Source of the DNA: Archangium sp.
Lineage (GTDB): Bacteria > Myxococcota > Myxococcia > Myxococcales > Myxococcaceae
NCBI GenBank assembly: GCA_030681645.1
Contig: JAUXRX010000057.1
Coordinates: 388,088-452,087, forward strand
Length of the DNA: 64,000 nt
Direction: 5' to 3'
The position numbers were made by a program, and so were the translations under genes. Below, piece by piece: positions 49,601 through 61,600 of this stretch. The notes beneath the pieces were generated by a model. It had not been told where the DNA came from and searched no databases. It was given only the letters and a program-made list of their open reading frames with translations. Positions within the stretch are counted from its first letter, which is position 1, and each line of letters begins with the position of its first letter.

Positions 49601-52600
49601 CCGACCCTGGGGCTGATCTTCGTCGACATCAGCACGCCCTCGGCGCCGGTCGAGCTGGGCCGCGAGCTCTTCGACTCGAGCTTCAGCAACAGCCCGGGCG
49701 CGCCCTACCGGCTGCGGGTGGTGGGCAACGTGCTCTTCGTCTCGTCGCTCGAGGGCGGCGTCTCGCTCTTCGATCTCACCAACCCCCGCGCGCCCCGCGC
49801 CTTCAGCGCCGGAAACCGGGAGCGCGCCTTCGACGCGATCCCCGTGGGCGATCGGGTGATCGTCGCTGGCCAGGACGCCCTGCGCGAGCTGACCATGCCC
49901 TTCAGCCTGGTGACCGACTGGTCACCGAGGAGCCACCAGGTCGTGCCCCCGACCACCACGCCCCTGAGCGTTCGCCTGAGCCGGCCCATCGCCGCCCCCA
50001 GCGTGACGGCGGCCACGGTGCGGCTGAGCAGCGGGGGCGCGCCCGTCGACGCCGCCCTCGAGGTCGTCACCGACGTGGCGACGCAGACCTTCTCCATCCT
50101 CATTCGCCCCTTGCAGCCGCTGGCGCCCGAGTCGGAGTTCGAGCTCGTGGTCGACGGGGTCACTGACCAGCGCGCGGGCGGGCTGCTCATTCCCCTCCAC
50201 ACCCGCTTCCGCACGAGCACGGCGGGCAGCCGTCAGCCCCACCTCGCCAGCGTCACCCCCACCTGGCTCCCGCTGAGCGGCGGCACGCTCACCGTCTCAG
50301 GCTCGAGCCTGGAGGGAGCGACCACCGCCACCGTCGGGAATCAGCCCGTCACCGTCCTCAACGCCACCGCCACCAGCCTCACGCTGCAGGTCGGGCCCTA
50401 CCCCGGCGCGGGCTTCGAGACGCTGCGGGTGGTGGACGGCAGCGGCCTCTCAGGTGAGCTGGTCCACGGGCTGCAGTTCGTCGATGGCTTCGCGGGCACG
50501 GTGCAGCTCTCGCCGGATCACGGGCCGGCCTCGGGCGGCACCCGGGCCTCGCTCGTCTTCCCCAACCGGCGTCCGCTCGTGGCGGGAACGCGGGTGTTCG
50601 TGGGCGGGCGCGAGAGCGACTCCGTCGACGTGGTGGACGGCAGCCGGCTGGCCTTCACCGTGCCCGTCGCTGACGACGCGGGGCTCGCGCCCGTCACCGT
50701 GCAGCGGCCGGGAGAGGCGCCGGTGAACGTCGGGCTCTTCGCCTACGACGCCGCGGCCGGTGAGCGGGTGACCCTGCCCGGCTACCCGCCGCGCCGGGCG
50801 TCGGAGCTCGAGGTGCGGGGCCCGCTCTGGTACGTCGCTTCCGATCTGGCGCCGTTCGGGCTCGACGTCTTCGACGTCACCCTGCTCGAGCGCCCGCTGC
50901 GGTTGGGGAACCTCGAGGCACCTTCACCCGCGCGAGGCCTGGCCGTGCGCGACGAGCTCGCCTTCCTCGCCACCGACGTCTCGGGCGTCAGCGTGATCGA
51001 CATCAGCGACCCGGCCACGCCCTTCGAGGTGGGCCACATCTCCACGGGCGGCGCGGCCACCGACGTCAGCCTCTTCGGCGACGAGCTCTGGGTGAGCACG
51101 GTCGACTCGAGCGCGCTGCCCGGCACGGTGAGCAGGTACACGATCTCCACCGCCGGCTTCGATACGGCGACCGTGGTGGCGCTCGACAGCGACCCGCTCT
51201 CCATCGACGTCAAGGCCGAAGGGCTCTTCGCGCTCACCTCTGCCGTGCTGGGGAGCCAGGCGGCGGGGCTCGAGCTGGTCAGCTATCGCCATGACGGCAC
51301 GCGCCGCGGAGCCATCACCGTCGAATCAGGCACCGCGGACTACGTCGACCGGGTGCGCAGCCGGCTCCGCGTCATCGGGTCGCTGGCCTACGTGACCTCG
51401 GGCGATCGGGTGTGGATCTACGACCTCGGCGCCGACACGCCGGCGCTGGTGCGCACCGCGACGGTCGGGGCTGACGCCTCGGGGCTGACAGAGGTGGGTG
51501 GCACGGTGTGGGTGGGGCTGCCGGGGTCCATTCGGGCCCTGCCGCCGAACCGCCTGCTGCTGACGTCGATCTCGCCGGCTGGCGGTGCGCTCGCCCCCGT
51601 CGAGGCCGTCGTGGTGGCCGAGTTCAACCTCCCCGTGGGGCCGTCCTCGCTGACCGAGTCCACCTTCTCGGTGACCCGGGCTGGAGTGCCCGTCAGCGGC
51701 ACCCGCACCCTGGACTTCACCATCACCGGCGCTCGCGTCCGCTTCACTCCGACGGTCCCCTATTCGCCCGGCGACGTGGTGCGGGTGGCCATCGAAGGCC
51801 TGACCGACTTCGACGGCCGGCTCCTGGCCGTGCCCGTCGACACCACCTTCACGGTCGTGGCGGCCGACGCGGTGCAGCCGCTGCTGGCGACGATCTCTCC
51901 GCACAGCGGCCGGGTGGATCAGACGACGACCGTGACGATCGCCGGCACCGGTTTCCGCGCCGGCACGCAGGTGGTGGTGGGCGGTGTTGCGGCGCAGATC
52001 ACCTTCCAGAGCCCCACCGAGCTCGCCGTCCTGGTGGCCCCTTCGCCGAGCCTCACCGCCGGGCCGGTCACGGTCACCGTGGTCGACCCCTCGGGGCTGA
52101 CGGCGTCCCGCGCGGGCGGCTTCGTCTACCGCGACGGGCTGCGGCTGGCGTCGCTTCAGCCCGAGACCGCGCCGCAGGCCGGCGGCGTCACCGTCGAGCT
52201 GCGCGGCCGCGGCTTCAGCCCGGGCATGACGGTCGACTTCGGTGGCACCGGCAGCTTCCTGGTGGCGGTGCGCTCCACCGTGGCGGCCACCGCCGTCGCG
52301 CCGCCTCACAACACGGGGCGGGTGGCCGTCACGCTCAGCGCGCACGGCGAGCAGTTCACGCTCCCAGACGCCTTCCTCTACGGCTCAGGCGCGGTCGCGC
52401 AGTTCTCGACCAGGGCCGTCGCCGATCTCGTGGTCGAGGACACCCTCTCGTACGTGGCCTTCGGCGGCTCGACCGACGTCGTCGGCCCTCAGGGCGTGGT
52501 CTACGAGACCAACAAGTCAGGCGGGGCCGGGCTGGCCCTCGTCGACCTCTCCGAGCCGAACAACGTGCGGTTCATCAGCGAGGTCCCCCTGTCGAGCTCG

Positions 52601-55600
52601 AATGGCGCGCATCGCGTGGTGCGCTCGGGCTCGATGCTCTGGGTGGCCGCGGGCTCAGCGGGCCTGCTCGCCGTCGACGTGTCGCTGCCGGCGCAGCCGG
52701 TGGTGCGGGGAACGGTGCCGGGCACGGGTGACGCCGTCGACGTGGCGGTGTCAGGGCGGCTCGCCTTCGTGGCCGACCGCGCCGGGGTGCTGGTGGTCGA
52801 CACCGAGCGACTCACGGCGGTGGGCCGCATCGCCCTCGCCGCGGGCGCGTCAGCGGTGGAGCTGCGCAACGGCATGCTCTTCGTCGCCAACGCGTCGACC
52901 ACCAACCCGACCCTCGACATCCACGACGTTCGCAACGCCAGCTGGACCCGCCTGAGCAGCACCTCGATGGCCGCCCCCGCCCGCCACCTCGCGCTCGAGG
53001 GCGAGCGGCTCTTCGCCGCGCTCGGCCGCACCGGCCAGGTCGCGATCTACGACGTGACGCTGCTCAGCGCCCCCGCGCCGCTCGCGGCGATTACGCTGCG
53101 AGATGAGCTGGGCGCGGGGTGGGTGTCTGCCGAGCGCGTCTACCCGCTGGGCAGCCAGCTCTACGTGGCCTGCGGCGGCGGCGACGTCCAGCGGTGGCAG
53201 GTGACCCGCGGGAGCCAGCCGGCCTTCGTCGACAGCATCCCGGTCTTCGGTGACGTGCGCGCCCTCGCGCTCTCGAAGCGCGCCCTGTTCGCTGGCACGA
53301 TCTTCCTCAGCGACGAGGGCACGGCGCGCGATCTCCCGCTCGGCGCGCCACCCAGTCAGCCTTCGGTGGTGGGCAGCATCTCCACCGTAGCGCTCGACGC
53401 GCTGCCGGTGATGTCCGCCTCGCCGCGCGAGAACGAGCGCGTCGCCCTGCTCGAGGGAGTCGACTTCACGGTGGGAGAGCTCCCCTCTGCGGCCCGCCTG
53501 CCCGATGTACGCCTCGAGACCCTCTCGGGCAGCTCGCTCTCCGTCAGCCGTCCCGTCACCCCCCTCGTTTCGGGCGCGCGAATTCGCGTGACGCCTGACA
53601 GCCCCCTGGCGCCCGATGGCCAGTACGTGCTGCGCGTGCTCCCGACGTTCTCGGGCCTGTCGGGCGCCACGCTGGGCGCGGAGTGGACGCATCGGTTCCG
53701 CACCGCGCTCACCGCCTCGCCCGAGAGGCCGGCCACGCAGGCCCCTGGCGACTGGGTCGCGCTGGCGACGGGTGGCTCGACCCTCGAGCTGACCGGCACC
53801 GGCCTGGCCCCGGGCGTGCGGGTGGAGATCGGCGGCACCGCGGCGCTCATCCAGTCCATCTCGGTCGACGGCAGCCGGCTCACCCTCGCCGTGCCTCCCG
53901 GCCCCATCGGCTTCGCCGCGATCGAGCTGATCAACCCCAACGATCTGCGTGAGCAGCGCCTGGGCGCCCTGCGCTACCTCACCGCGCCCAGCCTGACCTC
54001 CATCACGCCCGACAACGCGCCCTTTGCGTCCCGCTCGAAGGTCCGGGTGCGCGGTGCGGGCCTCTTCGCGGGCACCATCGTCACCTTCGGAGGAATCAGC
54101 GCGCGCAGCGTCACCGCGCTCCCCGACGACTCGCTCGAGGTCGAGGTTCCCGACGGGGTGGTGGGCGTCGTCGACGTCAGCGTCGCCACGCCTGCCGCCA
54201 CGCCGCTCGTCGCCACCCTCGGCAACGCCTTCACCTTCACCCTCCCCAGCCGCCAGTCAGCGCCCGTCAACGCGACCGCGGCAGCCCGCGTCGGCTCGGC
54301 GCTGCTGGTGGCGACGTCTTCGCAGCTCGTGCCCTTCGACATCTCGGTGCCGGAGCAGCCGGTGAGGCTCGCGGGCGTGGCCGGGACGACGCAGCCCGCG
54401 ACGGCGATCACCGTCACGGGCGGCGAGGCCTTCCTGGTCGGCGGTGACCAGGTCGTCCGCTACGATCTCGGCACCTGTGGAGCCGCTCCCGGCGCGCTGT
54501 GCCAGCCGCAGGAACTGCAGCGCATCGCGCTCCCGCTCGTCAACCATGGCGCCTCCGCCATCGTCGCCCAACCCGGAGCGGCCTGGATCGCGGTCGCGGG
54601 CACCTCTGAGCTGGCGGTGCTGGGCGTGGTGAACGGCCAGTACGAAGTCGTGGCCAGCACGCAGCTCGCCGGAGGCGGCAGCATCCGCAGCCTCAGCCTC
54701 GACGGTGACGTGCTGGGCGTGTTGATCGACGCCTCGTCGTCCAGCCGCTTCGAGCTGCGCGACGTCAGGAGCGCGGGGCTCCCCGTGCTTCACGCGGTGA
54801 GCGCGCTGCCCGGCGGGGCGACGAGCCTCGTGCTCAAGGACGAGGTGGCCCACCTCGCCACCGGCACCCGGGTCAGCCGCTACGATCTGACCTCCGCGCC
54901 CGCGCTGATCGACTTCTGGGACGCGGGCGAGACCGTGCAGCAGCTGAGCGTCGAGGGGCCCTGGGTGTTGGCGCGCAGCCCGAACCGGGTGTGGCTGCTC
55001 GACGCCACCGGGCCTATCACCATGCGCACCTGGGCGCCGCTCGGCGGAAGCGGCGTGCTTTCCACGCTGGTCGACGGCGTGCTGCTCGACGTCGGCGGCT
55101 TCAGCGTGGCGGCGTTCGGAATGCCGTACCCCACCATCACCGCGCGCGGGCCCGCCAGCGGCAGCAGCGCGACGGCGGGCGCGACCCTCATGGTGCAGTT
55201 CGACGACGCGACCGCACCCCTCAACGTGGCGCAGGCGACGCTCGAGCTCAGCGATTCTTTCGGGGCGCTGGCCACCACCACGGTCCGTTCCGGCTTGCAG
55301 GTCAGGGCGGTGCCCGTGCTTCCGCTCACCCTCGGTCGGCACTCACTGACCGTCACCACGCCCCAGCAGCCGGTGGTGGGAGGCAGCTGGCTGCACCCGT
55401 GGACGTTCCACTTCGAGGTCGCGCGGACCCCCTCACTCGTCGCCGACTCGCTGAGCCCCACCTTCGGCCCCGCGAGCGGCGGGACCACCGTCACCCTCAG
55501 CGGCGCGGGGATCCAGCCTGACGCGCGAATCACCATCGGAGGCACCGAGGTGGTGCCGAGCGCCACCACCGCGACTTCAGCGACGTTCACCACGCCGCCG

Positions 55601-58600
55601 GTCGCCGCCGCGGGCGCGGTGCAGGTCGAGCTGAGCTCCGCGGGCGAGACGGCGCGGGTGCAGGGCGGCTTCAGCTACCTCGCGGCCCTCACGGCGACGG
55701 CCGTGACCCCCTCGGTGGTGTCCGAGGCGGGTGGCGTGGTGATCCTCAACGGCACCGGCTTCACGCGCGGCCTGGTGGTGAGCCTGAGTGGGATCCCGGT
55801 GGCGTTGAGTTCCTTCTCGCCCACCGCCGTCTCGTTCACCGTGCCCGCAGGGCCCGTGGCCGACCTTTCCGTCGTGCTGCAGCAGGCGGGCGTCGCCGCG
55901 GTCACCCTGCCCCCGCTCTCCCTGCGGCGCTCCGATCTGACGCCCCCGACGGTGATCCGGCTCGAGCCGGTGGCCACCGTGGGGGCCGAGATCGACGCCG
56001 ACGCGACCCTCACCTTGTCGTTCAGCGAGGCCATCGACCCCGCCAGCATCGGCAACGTCCGGCTCGCGGCGAGACAGACCGGCGCGCCGATCGCCGCGAC
56101 GGTCGCCCTGGGGGTCGACGCCCAGACGGTGACGCTCGACCCCAGCGCAGCCCTGCCCTCGACGACGGAGTTCAGCCTCACCTACGGAGGGGTCCGCGAC
56201 CTGGTGGGGAACGCCGCCCCTGCCACCGAGCTGATCTTCAGGAGCAGGGACACCGTCGACCCGCAGGTGAGCCTCGCGCTCGCCGACGGGCGCGCCCTCG
56301 TCACCGGCTCCCAGCTCGCCGCCGGGGTGCCGTGGTCGATTCGGGTGCTCGCGACCGACGACAGCACCGCCATCGCCGCCCGGCAGCTCAAGGTGGACGG
56401 CGTCGTGCTCTCCGGCCTGAACGGCAGCTTCACCTTCACCTGGCCCACCGCGAGCATCGGAACCACCTCGACGCTGGAAGCGTCGGCGACCGACCGCGGC
56501 GGCAACACCGCCACCCAGACGCTGGTGGTGCAGATCACGGGCGACACGCCGCCCCAGGTCGACGTCATCGCGCCGCTGGCTGACGCGGTCTTCACCGATG
56601 GAGAGCAGATCCCCGTGGCGGTGTCGGCCTCCGACAACAACGGCCTTTCCCTGGTGCGCCTCTACGTCGACGGACACGCGTGGAAGACCGTCGCGGTGAG
56701 CGCGCTGAGCGGCGGCTTGAGCGAGACGCTGCGCTTCTCCCTCGCAGGGAGCGACGAGACCCACGTCCTCCAGGCCGAGGCGTACGACAGCCGGGGCACG
56801 CGGGGACTCTCGTCACCCGTGACTCTCTTCGTTCGGGCCGACGCGACGGCGCCCACCGTGTCGTGGACTTCGCCGGCCAGCGACGCGCGGGTCTCGCTGA
56901 ACCAGGCGGTCTCGCTGGTCGCGACCGCCTCTGACATCAACCCCATCAGGGCCGTCCGCTTCTTCGCCGATGGCGCCCTGGTAGGGAACCGCACGGCGCC
57001 CCCCTGGACGGCGACCTGGCGCGCCCCTGCCGCCCCGGGTGCCACGGTCCTGCGCGTCGAAGCGGAAGACGCCGCGGGCAACGTCGGCAGCGCGACGCGC
57101 AACGTGAGCGTCGTCGATGGTTCTGGCCGCCCGCAGGTCACCCTGGCCACCAACGCCGCGTGGCAGGTGAACGAGGGCAGCCCGCTGGCGCCGCACCTCG
57201 AACTCACCGCGTCAGACAGCGTCGTTCGGCTCGAGGTGGACCTGGGGTGGCAGCACCCGATCATCACGGGACCCCTGGCCTCGTCGCTCGATCTCCAGCT
57301 GGTGGTCCCGGACGTCACTCCGCCGCCGGGCTTCGCTGGCGCTTCCTACGTCGAGTCGGTGCCGATGCGGGTGCGGGTGTTCGACGCGCTCGGCCAGTCC
57401 GACGTGGCCACCGCCTTCATCCGGGTCATCGATCTGGGCGTGGCCGCGCCCTTCCAGGCCGTCACTCAGCCGGCCGGCAACGCTCTGGCCGGTGGTGCGA
57501 TGTTCGGGGTGGGCGCCGGCCTCGACGGCGGCGTCGTCGTCGCGCGCCGGGTGACCGCGCTCGCAGGTGATCTCGCCGCGCTCGCCGACGGCGGGTTCGA
57601 GGTGCCCGACGGGCCCGAGGGCGACGTGTTGACCGTGTCCGTCACCGCGAGGCAGTCCAACGGCAGCGAGTCGACGGCCAGCAGCACCCGGAGCCTGGTC
57701 ACCTTCGCCCGCGGCGCCGTCGAGGCGACCACCGTCAGCGGCGCCGGCACCACCACCCAGCTCGACGAGACGCGCGACTACCGCCTCGTGGGCCGCTCGC
57801 TCGCGTCCGGTCAGAGCGAGCTCGTCCTCCTCTCCACCTCAGGGGTCGAGCTGGGACGGCGCGCGGTCGCCGGCCAGCTTCAGGCCGTGGCCTTCGGTGG
57901 CGAGCTGGCGTGGGCGCTGGTCACGCGGCCCTCCGGCGGAGCGCTGGTGGGCCTGACGCTGCCGGGGCTGGCCGCCAGCGTCTCGGTGCCGCTCGTCTCG
58001 AGGCCGTTCGGGCTCACCCTGCGGGGCGGGCGGCTGATCGTCGGCACGGACCAGGGCCTCGAGGTGCACGCCCTCGATGGGGCCCTCGTCCACCGCGTTC
58101 CGGCCAACGGTCTCACCGCGCTCAGCAGCCGTCGCGGCGAGGTGTGGGCGCTCTCGAACACCTCGGTCACCACCTTCCAGCTGCAGCCCTCAGGTGCGCT
58201 CGCGCGCCTCGGCGCTCAGCCGCTGAGCGGAGCCACCAGCCTCGCCGTCAGCGCCTCTGCCGGCTTCTGCGCGCTCCAGGGCGCCACGCTGGCCTGCTTC
58301 GACGGCAGCGGCGCGCCGCGAGGCACCGCCCCGGTGGCCGCCGGCCTCGCGCGCCTCCACCGCTTCGGCGACTGGGTGCTCGCCACCGGTCCGTCGTCGG
58401 CCCAGCTCTTCGACGTCACCGGGGCGCCACTCGAGCTGGGCCGCTTCGCCGGGGGCAGCGCCTTCAGCCTCCACCACGGAGCGCTCACCTGGGCCACCGG
58501 GCGCACCGTCTTCCGCCGCGGGCTCACGCGGGGTCCGGCCGCGCCGACTGTCTCGCTCTCGCTGCCTGGCTCGGCGCCCCAGGGACGGGCCGTCGCGCTG

Positions 58601-61600
58601 ACCGCCCAGGTGCTCGACGAGCCCCTGCCCAACGACGGCTACACCTCGGAGCTGCGGGTCGACGGGCGCCTCGTCGAGGTCTTCGATCGAGAGCTGCCGA
58701 CCCGCGTCGAGCTCCCCACCGCGGCGCAGGCGGTCGTGGAGCTCCTGGTCGTCGACGCCGCGGGCAACCGGGTCGTCCGCGACGCGACGATCACGCTCAG
58801 CACGCCCGCGACGGGCCCTGAGCTCTCGGCCCTCCGTCACCTGCCCACGGTCGTCTCGGGGGCCCGGGTGGCCGTGGGCGTCGAGAGCGACGACTTCTCG
58901 CGCATCGAGTCCACCCGCTTCACCCTCGCTGGCGCCCCGGCCGGCACGCTCCAGGCGCCCAGCGCGGTCTTCGACCTGGTCGCCCCCGTCGTCACCGTCC
59001 CCACGGTGCTGCAGTTGACCGCGATCGCGCTCGACGCCCAGGGCACCGCCGGCGCCACCTTCATCGACAGCATCGAAGTGGTGCCCGACTCGGCGAGCGG
59101 CCCGTCGCTCGCGCTGTCACTGATCACCCCCGCTCCCTACCTGGAGCGCGGCCGCGTGCTCGTCAGCGCCGTTCCCACGCCCGTGATCGGCGGCGACGTG
59201 GTCGAGTTCTTCCTCAACGGGGTCTTCGCCGGCAGCGCGACCGGGCCGGACTTCACCGCCACCCTCACCCTCCCGGTGGTCGCCGGCTCCGCGCTGGCAA
59301 CCCTCGAGGCGCGCGGCTTCGACGCCGCCGGACGGGCGGGCCCTGTGGCCGCGGTCTCGTTCCTCGTCGTCGACGATCTGACGCCGCCCGGCGTCTCGCT
59401 CGTGCTGGCGCCTTCCGGCTCGACCTTGCCGGCCGGGAGTACCCTCTCGGCGCTGGCGTCTTCCGCGGCCGCTGACCTGGACAGCCTCGAGACGCGGCTC
59501 ACGCTCAATGGCGCGGAGATCGCGCGCGGAGGGAGCGAGCTGCGCTTCCCGGTGCCGCCGACCGCAGCGCAAGGCGACGTCTTGAGCGTCACCGCGATCG
59601 CGACCGACACCAACGGCCAGCAGAGCACCACCTCGCAGAGCCGCACGGTGGAGGGGCTGCCTGCAGGCGGCCTCGTCGCGACCGCGGGCCAGTTCGTCCC
59701 CGAGGCGGGCCTCGAGCTGACCGCGAACGAGCTGTTCGTCGCCACGGCGACCGGCCTCGCGGTCTTCGACGTCTCTTCGAGCGGCGTCAGCGCGCTCCCC
59801 TCCCGCACGCTCAACCTGGGCGCGGCTCCGCGCTCCTTCACGGTGCACGACGAAGCGCTGTACGTCGCCCGGGAAGACGCGATCGAACGCCATGCGCTCA
59901 CCGCGGGCTTCCCGCTGCAGGAGCGCGTGCCCGTCGCGGGCTGTCTGCAGCTGGTCTCGGCAGATTCGCTGCTGTGCAAGACCGCCAGCCAGCTCGTGCG
60001 CGTGGTCACCTCGCCCGCGGGAACGAGCTGGGCTTCCTGGGGGGACAACGCGGTGCGGTTGCGCGCGACGGTGGGCCGCCTGGCGCTCGCGCCCGCCGCG
60101 GGCAGCCCCAGCGTGGCCAGGACCCTCACCGACGACACCGCGTCACCCTGGGCGCAGTACGCCGTCGACGCCTTCGGTGGCGCCGCCAACGAGGTCACGC
60201 CGCTGGGCACGCGCGGCTTCGTCGCCGCCACCGCCACCGGAGTGCAGGCGTACACGCTGGCGTTGGCTGACCTGAACCTGGGCGTCGCGTGTCACGCGAT
60301 CGAAGCAGACGAGCGGCGGGCCTTCGTCGCCTGTGACGACGCCCAGGTGCACGTCATCGACGTGAGCCGCTCGAGCACCATGACCGAGGTGAGCGTGCTG
60401 CCCCTCGAGGCGCGGGCCCTGCGGCTGCGCGCCGGGTTGCTGGTCGGTCTCACCCAGACCCAGCTCTCCTGGACCCGCCTGACCGCCGTCGCCACCGCCC
60501 CGCCCGTCGCGGCCAACCTCCCCGTCCAGGACGTGGCAATGGGCCTGGCGGGCTCGAGCGACCGGCTGTTCGTCGCGGGCGGCTCGGCCGGCCTGCTGAG
60601 CAGCACCGTGCACGGCGCCGGCAACGCCACGCCGCTGACGGCCTTCCCCCTGCCGGGCCCTGCGGCTGCGGTCGCGCAGGTCGAGGCCACCGGGGGTCGG
60701 GTCTTCTTCCGCCGGGGTTCCGAGCTGTGGGCGCTCGACGAGACCGCCGCGGGGTTCAACGCCGTCCTCGTTCCGCAGACCCTGGTGCCCAGCGTGGAGC
60801 GCTTCGCGATCGGCGGCGGCCGGCTGTGGGCGGTGGCAGGAGCCCGCCTTCAGACCATGGCCACCAACGCCGATCTCTCGGCCGCGACCCCGAGCGGCGA
60901 CTCGCTGGTCCTCGCGGAGGCGGCGCTCGACGTGGCGGCCGAAGAGCGGCTGGCGGTGGTGGCGGGTGGTGCGCAGGTCACGCTCGTGACGGCGAGCCCG
61001 TCGGGAGGCCTGGGCATCGCCGCCACCATCAGCGGGGCCGCCCGCTTCGTGGCGCTCAACGAGGCGCTGCTGGCCGTGGGTGAGGGCACCACCATCAGGC
61101 TCTACGACGTCACCAATCCTGCGGCGCCGACGCAGCTGACGAGCTTGACCACCGCGGGAACGCTGCGGCGCCTCAGGTTTGCGGGAGCGACGCTGCTCGC
61201 CGCCGAGGGCCCTGCCGGAGTGCAGGCGTGGAACCTGGCCGTGCCCGCGACGCCTCAGGCGCTGGGGACGCTGACCACCACCCGGGCGGAAGACGCGCGC
61301 ATCGTCGACGACACGCTGGTGGTGGCCGACTGGAGCAACGGCGTCCTCCTCTTCCCGCTGCCCTTCCGGATCGCGCCCACGGTCAGCCTGCAGAGCCCGC
61401 TCGAGGGCCAGGTGGTCGCGCAGGGCTCGGTGGTCACGGTGAAGGCCGAGGCCCGCGGGGCGCTCATCGACACGCTCGAGCTGCTGGTCGATGGCAAGGC
61501 GCGCGGCAGGCTCACCGGCTCGGGCTTCGGCCGCGTCCAGGTGCCCGCCCATCTTCCGGCGGGCAGCGAGCTCGAGCTCCGCGTTCGAGCCTCGAGCCGC

